This document shows positions 54,138 to 64,000 of a stretch of DNA of 64,000 nt, in pieces. Both the position numbers and the translations under genes were made by a program. Source of the stretch: Gentiana macrophylla (Eukaryota; Streptophyta; Magnoliopsida; Gentianales; Gentianaceae); assembly GCA_026214975.1 (NCBI GenBank), contig CM047805.1:116121845-116185844 (forward strand). Direction: 5' to 3'. The first letter of the stretch is position 1; each line of letters starts with the position of its first letter. Below the pieces are notes generated by a model. The model ran no database searches, was not told the origin of the DNA, and saw only the letters and a program-made list of their open reading frames with translations.

Positions 54138-54524
54138 CTATCCCATCAATACCCATATACAATAATCATGCTCTGAATCCGAAGATTCCATCAATAACGC
54201 ATCAAAAGATTCAATAGCCAACCTCAACCGTTTCAAAAAATTTGGGATAGGTTGGAACCTCGCTATCGCTTTCCCACCGGCTCTTAAACCACTTGAGCAA
54301 TGGCCGCCTGCAATCACATAAAGAAACCATCGATATGCGGTATGCAGGCTTAACATGAAATCGGGCAAACCTCCTCTTAACCACCACCGTAATCCCATCA
54401 CATCCCTATCCACTTCGGGATTACGATTGTAGTTGGATACGACACGAGACCAAAAATTCCAATCACCTAAAAACATGAAAAGAGTGATGGTACTATTGGT
54501 TCCATGTCCAATCAAAATCATCAC
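54138..54524 (-). pseudogene. Unrecognised coding-like segment in the right arm
   Basis: 128-codon frame including WWLRGGLPDFMLSLHTAYRW and RLAIESFDALLMESSDSEHD. The matching part of the left arm (53682-53891) is shorter and diverged. No family recognised. It may be an intron-containing gene fragment or part of a transposon. Confidence 0.3.
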
Positions 54525-55889
54525 TTAAGTATCATAAAAAGAGACATCCGGGATTCTTATTACTATAAGAATGCACCAACTTTTCAGGAAAGGTATCAAA
54601 ATTTAATCGACATCATTGTCAACCATAATGCTTGAAAATATAGGACAACCACCTACTACAAAAGAGAAAAAATTTATTAAAGGATGCCTAAAATGTAATC
54701 AAAAGGACGAAAAACAATTGTTAAACACATCCAATAAATTATGCCCTACACATCAAAACAACATCAGACCACATAAGCGCGATGTTAACAAAACTAAGCA
54801 AAGCTAACTTCAATATCTTTACAGATTTTTACGGATGCATATATATATCCTCCATCCGATCTTTCAATTCATATTTGTCGTCAACCAACTCACACATCTA
54901 TGTTGAAAAAAAGCCGAATTAGATTGTACATGCAAAAATAGATGATAACAAAATAAAATAACTAGCGAATTTCTTTTAAACCAATACTCCATTAGAATCT
55001 CACATGCAATTCACCCTCAAATCAAGGATAACAAAAGAAAAACAGAACAGAAAAAATTGTACAGGAATAAAAACGGAGGATATGACGTAGAATCGTCTCC
55101 TCAAGCATGGGCGAATAGCTCCAAACACGAGAAGGTAATGATGCATACAAAAGATTACGATAGATTTATTATCCAAGTACATCATTCAACAATGCCCCAA
55201 CATTACATATACATAATGTTCAACATATTATTAGCCTAAAAGTTTACACAAGCACAAATGAAATAAATGATCTAACTTAGGCCGGTAGAAACTAGACGGG
55301 GAATAAAATAGACAACTTAAATATGAGATAATCGGCTATGTAATCGCATGACTCAATTCAAGTATAGAGATCATCAGAAACATGACTCAATTCAGTATAG
55401 AGATCAGCTCAAACATTAGTACAAACTAGCCTAACAAGAGCAAACACTCCTTTGAATGCCACCACATTTATGTATAATTTCAAACACGCTAGAGCAAAGG
55501 ATTTGATTCCCTCCACTTTATTCTTATCCACAGGGTAAATCTACAAGTTTCACCCAGATTTCTCATCTACAAGTTTCACCCAGATTTCTCTACCTAGGCC
55601 ACCACCTCAATAATACTTTAATAGGAATGCTTCGCATCATATTCTTGTCTTCTGTCAACTTCCATATCCCAACCACCCACCATCGTTATGAAAATAAGAA
55701 TGAGAATAAAAAATGAATGTCCTAATGCTACATACGGATACAAAGGAGTAGAAAAGAATTAACTTTTTTTCGGATAACAAGCACACATGAATTTCTAACA
55801 CAATTAAGTTTGAACTTGTAAATTTAACTATAAAAAAAATCAAATGATTGGGGCGAACCTTGAATAATGTAGTATTTTGGCAACTGACC

Positions 55890-56147
55890 GCTGAGATTGA
55901 TTTTGGGAAGAATGAAGGCCGCGGTGCCGCGTCTGCTTTCTGTGCGGGAATTGAAAATTGGATGGATTTTTTTAGGAGAGTAGAAAAAAAATTACAAATG
56001 TACAAATGAATATTTAAAATAATCTTACATTTTTTCCATACTGTTCACGCTTTTGCTTCTGTCAACACACTATTAAGATACAAATTATTCAAATGATTCA
56101 AGAAAACTGGATATACTGTATTACCACCACACATATATTTATAGTTA
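55890..56147. other. Intergenic, no gene seen
   Basis: AT-rich flank between the inverted repeat and a Copia remnant. Confidence 0.5.
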
Positions 56148-56456
56148 CTATGTACAAAGGTGGAGCACGAGGATCACGAATGCACAATTTGCGCAATAAG
56201 AAACTAAACTGCTGACGACCAAGTGCCTGGTCAAAATAACTGCCAACTGATAGGTAGTAGGAACATGGGAAGGGACAATCGTCCCAAACAACACCGTATC
56301 ACGAACAAAATGACAATCAACTTCAATATGTTTAGTACGATCATGAAACACCGGATACGAGCAATATGAAGTGTGTGATCGACTATCACGAGAATAACGC
56401 GATCGGTGGGATGAGAAACACGAGAGAGAAGACAACAAGGCCCGGATGAGAGTCAA
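56148..56456 (-). pseudogene. Copia RNase H remnant (element 6)
   Basis: The minus strand reads FHDRTKHIEVDCHFVRDTVL and VPTTYQLAVILTRHL, the end of RNase H of a Copia lineage distinct from the others here. The residues after it do not resemble an LTR. Confidence 0.75.
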
Positions 56457-56469
56457 TTTAGCTATCCTT

Positions 56470-56936
56470 TTATGCGTAATTTACCCCTTATTATGGATTA
56501 TTTGATGTGGTTTTGGGGTAGCTTAGTGGTTTTTATAGACACTTTTCACCACAACACGAATCATGAGACAAAATATGTTTACGTCCAGAAATCTCTTTAT
56601 TTTTTGGTGAATTGCATGCATTCTATTGGCATTTGTCACTCTTGGGTATGTGGTTTATTTTTGTTATAGGTATGGCATGATAGAGGGTGTGACAAGGAGC
56701 GCAACGCAACGAAAATCGATTAAAACGGAGTTGGGGAGCGAAAATGGCGCGACGGAGAGAAAAATGGGCGAAAAACAGAACATCTGAGCGCACGCAGGGC
56801 TAGGCCCGGGCGCATGCCGGGTAGAAAGGCCGAAAAGGGGAGCGGCAGAATCATCTGGCGCATGCCGGCCTAGGGCCAGGCGCAAGCCCGGCGAGGAGAT
56901 GCGAAAGAGGATGGTGCGAAGCAAGGATCCAAGACA
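56470..56936. other. Intergenic with GC-rich patch
   Basis: 56760-56900 is unusually GC-rich for the window, with a repeated pattern GCGCATGCCGG and GGCCTAGGGCCAGGCGCA. No gene. It probably derives from another LTR element. Confidence 0.4.
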
Positions 56937-57158
56937 GGACCAAGCATGTGGAGATAGATAGGCAATTTTTCTAGGAGAAGCTAGTAAATGGATTGATTAG
57001 CATACCGTTTCTACCTTCGGCTAAGCAGGTGGCAGATGGGTTGACCAAGGCGCTTGGTAGAGTGGACTTCGAAAGTTTTGCAAGCAAGTTGGGCATGATG
57101 AATATCTATGCACCAACTTGCGAGAAGTGTGAATAAATAGTATGAAGTCCTCCTTTTA

Positions 57159-57198
<40 letters not shown>

Positions 57199-57742
57199 GT
57201 TGTTGTTGTTGTTGTTTTTTAAGTAAGGGCAATGTTGGTATTTGTGTGTAGTACGATATTAGTTCGGATGTACGTTGTATACGTCACTTGCATATTTTTT
57301 TGTCCATCAAGTTTGTGTAACTATATATGTAAGGACATTCTATCCAAGTATTATCAATAAAAAAATTTGAAGTTTTTTTCTCTCTAAAATTCTACAAGTA
57401 GGAAATGACAATGAAAAGGCTGAGTGGGTCAAAAGAAAGTTAGCAACAGGATTAGAAATCAAGGACTTTGGTCCCATGAGGTACTTTCTTAGTATGGAGG
57501 TGGCAATGTCTCAAGATGGGATAGTACTTTCACAAAGTACACTCTTGACCTTCTTGATGAAACAAGCATGACGAGATACAGTCGGCTGGAACTCCAAAGG
57601 AGTATAACTTTAAACTAGGAGAAACAGGGGAAAGAAAACTAATATATTTATCACACACCAGATCATACATTTCCTTTGTTGTGAGCGTTGTCAGTCAGTA
57701 TATGTATTCACTAGTAGAAGCATATTGAAGCAGTCCAGAGGA
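56937..57742 (+). repeat. Duplicated Copia/Copia junction block, copy 2
   Basis: Same order as 49267-50124 (RNase H end, 3' LTR 57143-57396, foreign RT), with small differences, including a deletion of about 40 bp near 57630. Confidence 0.85.
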
Positions 57743-58533
57743 TACTCCGGTATCTTAAAGGAACACCAGGACAAGGGATTCACTTCAAGAAGACTGAGAC
57801 CAAAGGAATTCAAGCTTTCACAGATGCAGATTGAGGAAGTTGTACTAATGAATAAAGATCCATTTTGAGTTGCTACACATTTGTGTGGGGTAACCTGGTA
57901 ACTTGAAGTAGTGCGGAAGTTTAGTTCAGGCCTATAGCTGAAGGAATCTGTGAAACATTGTGGGTAAACAGGCGCAGGAAGATTTAAGAATATCATTCAC
58001 CTTACTTGTGAAGCTCTTTTGTGATAATAAGGCAGTCATTGATATAGCAAATGAGTCAATCCATCATGATAGGATCAAGCATGTTAAAGATTAATAGGCA
58101 TTTCATCAAGGAAAAGCTGGAAGCTGGCCTAATTTGTGTACACTATCTACCATGAAAGAAACACATTACCGATGACATGACAAAGACCGACTCGACAAGG
58201 CTTTCATGGCTTCATTGGAAAGCTTGGCATGGTCAACAGTTATGCTTCTTGAGGGGAGTGTAATCAATCTATGTTTTTTATTTTATTAGTTTTTTTAAAA
58301 TCTTTTTAATATTAGAGTTGTAGGTATTTTAAGGTGCTTTACAAGGTGAAGAACTTCTGGAAGTGTTGCCTATAAATCAAATATTCTGTAATAAGCAAGA
58401 AAACCTTTCCTTGTCTAGAATAGCATTCTTATTCCTCCAAGACTCCTAGGCCAATTGTAATCCTTTTATGTAGGACTCAGCAGAGCCTGAAATGAATCAA
58501 GAAAAAAAACTCTTGATTCTTCAGTCTTTTACA
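57397..58533 (+). mobile_element. Degenerate Copia element 7: RT, RNase H and 3' LTR
   Basis: Plus strand: RT C-terminal part (57400-57740), RNase H (57740-58250: FCDNKAVIDIANESIHHDRI, HFIKEKLEAGLICVHYLP), polypurine tract TTGAGGGGAG and LTR 58259-58533 (TGTAATC..TTACA). Stops and frame changes throughout. The element 4 LTR is inserted in its RT. Confidence 0.8.
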
Positions 58534-58539
58534 ACACCA

Positions 58540-58745
58540 ACAATTTTGTCAAGCATGATAGTAAAAGCAAATTGAAGTGGACAAACACTTTATAAAGAAA
58601 AAACTAGAACCTAGAGTCATCTGTATGATATTTGTTCCTTCAACTTCAGATGGCAGACATTTACACCAAGAGCCTACCTAAGCCTATGTTTGAATTTTGC
58701 ATGAGCATGTTTGGCTTGTTTCGGTACGTACAAACGAGCTTGACG
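58540..58745 (+). pseudogene. Copia RNase H remnant (element 8)
   Basis: The plus strand reads VDKHFIKKKLEPRVICMIFV then LPKPMFEFCMSMFGLF with frame changes; a short RNase H end without an LTR. Confidence 0.55.
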
Positions 58746-58832
58746 TTCCTCTCTTTTTTTTTTCTTACATTACATACGCGTTTAATAAGAAATCACAGAT
58801 AGGACCAACAGGAGAAGAAAAAAACGACACAC

Positions 58833-61579
58833 CTTCAGCCTCCGGCAGTCTGGATGAGTCATAGAAAATTTCGAAGAGGTCAGGCTTCTCAGACTTTGCC
58901 TGTTCATATATGTCAAGTATTTAAGTAAGAGGCTTAACAACCCAATTCATAATTAACGTAACGTAGTATATTTGAAGTAGTTAAGTGACTTAATAGCTGA
59001 ATTCATAATGAACGGAAGCATAATACGAAGCTTTAAATGAGTTGTAGAATGGAGCTGGTTGCAAACCTCAGCTATGTCCCGGGTCACGACGCACATACAC
59101 TCTTTTCCATTAACAGCAATCCACGAGCTTTCAGAACATTTCACTGCTTAGATTACAAGAAGATAGACAGTTATAAGGCAACCCATAATGCAGATATAAA
59201 ACGAAAATCACCCAATTTTACAATTTATATATGTACTGTAAGTAAAAGGGAAATAGATACCCAAAGCACCAACCTGATTTCAAACCCTGAGAAAAAGCTG
59301 ATATAGATGTTCTGCGATGGTAGGTGGTTCTTGTGACGAGAGTGATCCGGATACTGAGTACTTAACCGGAAAAAGACGTCCGACATGCCGACATATATAT
59401 AATTAAAATAAATCGATTATATACGTAACCCTCACGCTATCAACACCAGATAACAAGCGGAAAACGAAAACAAACATAAACTCGAGAAAAACTTAAAAGA
59501 TCACCGGAACGATCGACAAGTAACACGGGCTTGCGACTAAAACAAATCCCAAGATACATACACAAAGTTGAATATTCATTCAACTATAACAATCTTTTAA
59601 TTACAATCCGAAGGTGCAATTATCTCAAAACTATTACGAAAGAAAAGAGAAGATTCTATACCATTAATAAAACAGAAAAAGAAAGAAAGACTTCCACAGC
59701 TGCAGCTTCAGGAATCACTCTTAAGCGATCTTGAACTCAACCTACAACACAACCACCTTCTGAGGGTGGGGAACGACATACTAAGGGGAAGTACAAATAT
59801 ACCTAATAAAAGGTACAAGACCGAATCTACACATGCTATATCATAAGGATTAACAACAATAATATTAATAATATCACATGGTACCATATATGTTTCACTT
59901 GCTCACAGCACTCTCTACTAGTTTCACTAGTAGACTCAACCACATAAGACATTTGTTACACACTAGTCCAAAGATACTTTGCCGGGTGAGAATGCACCAA
60001 GACATTTCCTCAACACCTCTAAAGGACATGATAGCTCTAGGCGTTATTCATGTGGATTACTACGCGAGTCTGGTTGATATTTGATCATGTGGAGGCATAA
60101 TAATACCGTGAAGCGTGGTATAAACGTGCATCACTAAGGACTAACATATTTTAGCTTTTAGACTCATCAAGTACGTATTTAGGCGTTTAATCTAACCACT
60201 TAAGTTCATTGCACATAAAAAAGCTTCTTAAGGACCGCTAGACCTTAGACCAACTCAACATTACACTACTTAACCTTTGCACATAAATATTGGAATTTAA
60301 TCCATTACCCACGAGGCTAAGATATAAGGCTTCGGTGATCCCAAGTATCTCCCCGCAGAGGGTCTCCACAATGTGCTGAGCCGAATACACCAGAAACCGA
60401 ACTCCTAACTTCGTCATGTTACAAGTAAGATATTGAACTCAAATCTACATCACATAAGGCCAAATGTATAGTGTTCCAATGCTCCCGTGAGACTCGGTGC
60501 GGAGCCAAAGCCACTAGAACACGTCCACTTGACTTTACAACATTCCACATAACTCTATTCCATTTTTGCCTAGAAAATGAGTGAACACTCTAGGATATAA
60601 TTCCATGTTTTCTTCACCATTTTAAACACTAAATCTAATCCAAAACCATACAAAAATAATTCGAAAATTATTCTACAACATTCTTGTAACATTATAATAG
60701 ATCTAAACATCAATATAACATGAAATTTAAGCCAAGGTGATAAGAAATTACTTTAAACCGTGCTTGAAGTAAAAAAGCTACATCTACACACCAAAATAAC
60801 ACATTTAGATTTGATTGAACACCCTTTTACCTATGATTTCACCAAAAGCTCCAAGAACTCATCAAAACACTCCAAGAAGATTTAGATCCACAAAAAGCTC
60901 TAAGAATCCCAAGAACTCACACTGAATCTACCATCAAAACAAAATTCTACTATTACCACAACCTTTAAAACATAAAAATAAAAAATAAAAAAAAAGAACC
61001 CAAGAACACTTATAGATCTAGAAAATGGGTTTCTATAACTCTTACACGATTAAAGTGAAATTTATATCAAAATTAAGCTCTCATCAAGAGAAGCATCTTA
61101 GTGTGATTGGTTTGTGATTTCGACGGTCGGATTGCACAGAAAGTGAAAATCTCATTTTCTTCGTCTCTTTTCTTTTTCTTTTTTTCTCTCAATCTCTCTC
61201 ACAGCGCAGAAAAAAAAAAAGGAATGAAAAGGGTTTAGGCTAAAAGAGTATATATAGAGGGTGGTACAGTTCCGTTTTGCGTTTACTTAAGGTTACACTT
61301 TTAAAATACCGTAAATATCATTTTACATTTATGTTGACTCTATATTTAATTAAAACATAACATATTAAAATAATCGTGACACACATAAAAATCATAAATT
61401 AAAAAAAAACAACTTTTATACCCTTTACGGGGATCATCACAGTTCCGCTCTCGTAAGGAGATTATGAATAGATAGAAATAATTCTATAATCACTGGGGCC
61501 GTCTTCCGAAAATATGCCACCATAGGAGCCACAGAATACTCCACTCCCCAAAGCTGATTCACAATAGGGACAGAGTTCC
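58833..61579 (-). pseudogene. Unidentified host gene fragment, three exons, split by solo LTR
   Basis: Minus strand. Exon A, 61579-61442 continued at 59331 and on to about 59282, is cut by the solo LTR. Its two sides read WGVEYSVAPMVAYFRKTAPV..NLLTRAE and PPTIAEHLYQLFLRV in one frame. Exon B, 59143-59067, reads KCSESSWIAVNGKECMCVVT. Exon C, 58899-58833, reads AKSEKPDLFEIFYDSSRLPE. Acceptor AG and donor GT are present for B and C (a 78-base phase from A is needed). The donor of exon A is unclear. The sequence has the look of a conserved plant protein, but I cannot name it. More exons may lie near 61640-61800. Confidence 0.45.
59332..61441 (-). mobile_element. Solo LTR, 2.1 kb
   Basis: TGTGACGA..ATCATCACA ends, flanked by GTTCT (59327-59331) and GTTCC (61442-61446), a 5-bp duplication with one mismatch. 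No internal retrotransposon sequence. A minus-strand TATATATA box near 61245 gives the orientation. It is related to the fragment at 45690-46330. Confidence 0.65.
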
Positions 61580-61599
61580 CTAATTCCCGGTGTCAATAA

Positions 61600-63090
61600 C
61601 AGCGTTTTTTCAATCTACTACTGCTTTCTTTATAATATCCACGACGATTCGGGAAGGAGATAATTACCATATGCATGTCCGAAAAAAGTAACGAATAAAA
61701 AAGAAAGAAACTACACCTTGATATTGCACAATAGAGATGCTGGAAAGTATCGTATCGCTGCTGCTGAATGAAAGACGGGTAAGAATACGAAGACTAGTCG
61801 CTTGGGTAACCCATCGAACGGGTCCCAAATACAAGCTAAAACTTTCGTTTTTTTGTTTTTGTTTTTTTTTTAATTAGGAAAATTAGGGATAATGACACAA
61901 TCTGGAATATTTTTAAGTAATATGACAGCTATATATTTTTTATAGGGAGAATGACAATGCATAAATTTTATAAGCGAGAATGACAAACAGTAAATCAGAA
62001 AATCGGTGAATCTCTCAGGTGAATTCCAAATCGGTGAATTTTGATAATGAATTTCGGCGGTGAATCGAAAATTAGTAATTTTTAAATGATGAATTTTGAA
62101 AATTAATGAATTTGACAGTGAATTTTGATGAATTTAAAATAATGAATTTAAATGACAGTGAATTCGACCATTGAATAAATAGTTTTATTCTTTATGCAAA
62201 AGTTTCAAAAGATCGTCCTTCTACTCAATTGATTAAATATTTTTTCATTCTCCTTCATTACCCCTTTTTTATTTAATGAAAACAGGTCCTAAAAATTAAA
62301 AATTAGGACAATAAATTTTTGGAAAAAACAGGTATAAATCCACATTTCACACCTACATTAAACTTTAATCTATGTTTCTTTTTTTAGTTCCATTAATGAC
62401 AATAATTGTGTGTTGACTGTTTTGCCCTTACTTTATATATACGTGAAACATTTATGAGATAAGGAGCCTAATTCCTGCACATTTATTGATGTCTTTTTTC
62501 CGTGAATTTATTCTTCAAGCACACTTATAGCGAATTGCGAAGCTTCCTTAATTCCGGCATATTTATTGCGGAGATTCTTGATTTCTTCTCTGATTTTCAA
62601 GTTAATTTCATCTCTTTCTTGCTTTAGCCGTTCTACTCGACGAATAGCTCTTTTGATTTTTAGTTTCAAGGTAATCTGTTAATTCAAATTCGAAGCATTG
62701 TTAGTTTTAGATTTGAAATCGAAATTGTGTTTCAAATGTGATTTGATTACTTGAATCTGTTGTTGTGAGTTGTTTTTCATTACAATCAAATCACATTGCA
62801 TTTTTAGATTATTCTTGCACTTTGTTAAGTGTTTCATCAATTGTTGTCATTTTTATTTTACGAATTGTCAATTGTTACAGTAATTTGAGTATGACTGCAA
62901 TGTGATTTGATTCTAACGTGTTACTATTAGTTGAAGTAACAGTATCAGTATCAGTATCAGTAACAATGCTTTATTTATTTAGTGTGATGTTAACTTGTGC
63001 TTGTGTTTTTTGCAGATTGTGTAAGAATGCCGATTCTGCTTTGCACTTATGCGTTGGAGTCATATGTTTTGTCGGTTCATCTCCGGTTTC
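61600..63090. other. Intergenic, AT-rich, no gene recognised
   Basis: It contains a degenerate GTGAATT/AATGAATTT repeat tract (62000-62175) and a small ACAGTATCAGTATCAGTATC repeat (62938-62965). Nothing else supported. Confidence 0.5.
62000..62175. repeat. Degenerate GTGAATTTTGA-type short repeats
   Basis: At least eight GTGAATT or ATGAATTT units at irregular spacing. Confidence 0.6.
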
Positions 63091-63094
63091 TTAA

Positions 63095-63235
63095 ACTTAC
63101 TTATGCCAGGTTTCACAAAGTCTTCATAAGACATAAGGCTTATGCCCGCACCTAAGTCACCAAGTACCTTCTTAAACAAAAATTCCTCAATCTCACAAGG
63201 GATATCAAAACTCCGGGGTCTTTAAGTTTAGGAGG
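63095..63235 (-). pseudogene. Gypsy protease remnant
   Basis: The minus strand reads SFDIPCEIEEFLFKKVLGDL then GAGISLMSYEDFVKPGI, the DLGAxISLMP aspartic-protease block of Athila/Tat-type elements. It is a fragment only; the neighbouring RT and gag are not seen. Confidence 0.7.
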
Positions 63236-63517
63236 GAGCTTATGTTGTAAAACGAAAGAGCACTCCTAATTGAGACAAATGTTCTCATATTCCCCCAACT
63301 GTTTGTTGTTGGAAAGAATATATGTAAGAAACTTAATTACCATGGGTAGGCATATTGGTCAGTGATTCAGTTACACGAATGTTAATGTTGAGGTGGCGAA
63401 AAGTGTCAAGAAAACGTGCATATTTCTTATCAATCTTTATATTTTTAATTTGTTCTTTTGGGGTGGTAGGGAAGTGACTCAGGATCAATAATTTTATTAT
63501 TAGAACTTATACATCCA

Positions 63518-64000
63518 TGTTAGGTCCCCACATATTAGAAGTTTTGATGATACCAAATAGTTGGTTTAGTAACCAAGAATAAGTTTAGTCATGTGAATTG
63601 TAAAGATTTAGTCAGACTTAGTCTTTTGTAAGATAGAATAAAATAGGATAGTCTAAGTCAGAAGATCAGAAGACTTGAAGACCAGACTCTTATCCAAGAA
63701 ACGGACGAGAAAAGCAAGTCAAAGCAAACAAACACGGAATCAAGCAGAGCAGTTATGTAAACGGATGAGACTTAGAGCAAATGGATGAGACTTAAAGCAA
63801 ACGGGTGAGCAACAAACAGACTACAAGGATACACAAGTGATATGATAAATTAAAGGGCGTGTAGCCAACTATAATATCAACTATTGATCTGCGGCTACGA
63901 AATCATACAAGTGGAAGAAATAGCATTTAATGCTAAAGGTTACATTCTAGAAGCTGACAAGCTACAATTGTTCAGTACCAAGTAAACCAACCAACGGGCA
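63518..64000 (+). repeat. Possible LTR start running off the window
   Basis: TGTTAGGTCCCCACATATTA followed by TTTTGATGATACCAAATAG resembles starts of SIRE-type Copia LTRs. No partner is visible, so this is tentative. Confidence 0.3.

Larger units (their letters stand above)
52255..55885. repeat. Large inverted repeat, 3.6 kb, arms about 1.7-1.85 kb
   Basis: The left arm 52255-53995 and the right arm about 54030-55885 are reverse complements with moderate divergence. Pairs seen: TGGTTGGGATATGGAAGTTG (52441) with its complement near 55670; GCATGAAATTCTAATGGAG with 54990-55010; GTTTGCCCGATTTCA with 54355-54370; AATGCAGTATCGTATCTGAG (53953) with 54060-54080. The spacer is only tens of bases. Coding-like frames (53682-53891 plus; 54138-54524 minus) are the two versions of the same unit; I do not recognise the protein. 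Confidence 0.85.

Noticed and set aside
56760..56900. GC-rich patch as a CpG-island promoter
   Set aside because: There is no gene nearby, and the repeated GCGCATGCCGG pattern looks like LTR-derived sequence.

Overview
This is nuclear DNA of a flowering plant, most likely a eudicot. The evidence is GT-AG introns, a plant-specific SABRE-type gene, and dense nested Copia, Gypsy (Athila-like), LINE, hAT, PIF/Harbinger, CACTA and Stowaway-type elements. I see no rRNA, tRNA or CRISPR feature. Species cannot be named from the sequence alone.

3-27493 (+): the 3' two-thirds of one gene of the SABRE / KINKY POLLEN (bridge-like lipid-transfer protein 2, FMP27/APT1) family. I place 15 exons, about 5.2 kb of coding sequence. 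The introns are swollen by transposons. Intron 3 (about 10.1 kb) holds a LINE remnant and an antisense Copia element (5900-12806, exact 5-bp target duplication) that itself carries a hAT-type, a Stowaway-type and a PIF/Harbinger-type insertion. Intron 7 holds two further broken Copia elements and two MITEs. Intron 9 holds another MITE, a LINE remnant and a 323-bp fold-back element with an exact 8-bp target duplication. Three exons (7, 11, 14) have lengths that break the conserved reading frame, so this copy is either a decaying pseudogene or carries consensus indel errors.

28353-43963: a TA microsatellite, a short tandem duplication and, inserted in it, a 14.7-kb Athila-like Gypsy element on the minus strand. 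It has near-identical 1.78-kb LTRs, a tRNA-Asp-type primer site, an intact 1251-codon gag-protease ORF, a pol region broken by several indels, and a separate 3' env-position ORF. The most interesting signal in the window is here. A palindromic 12-mer (AAACG[C/T][A/G]CGTTT) is clustered directly upstream of the TATA box in both LTRs. A third cluster lies inside the element, next to a second TATA-like site just upstream of the env-position ORF. This looks like a shared cis-element used by the LTR promoter and by a possible internal promoter.

43964-64000: repeat-rich intergenic DNA. It holds a CACTA-type element, related LTR fragments, degenerate Copia elements of at least three kinds, a duplicated 0.8-kb Copia/Copia junction, and a 3.6-kb inverted repeat (52255-55885). 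Near the right end are a small minus-strand gene fragment split by a 2.1-kb solo LTR, and a Gypsy protease remnant. Apart from that fragment no host gene was recognised in this half.

All calls come from reading the sequence by eye against remembered family features. No alignment, profile search or folding program was run.
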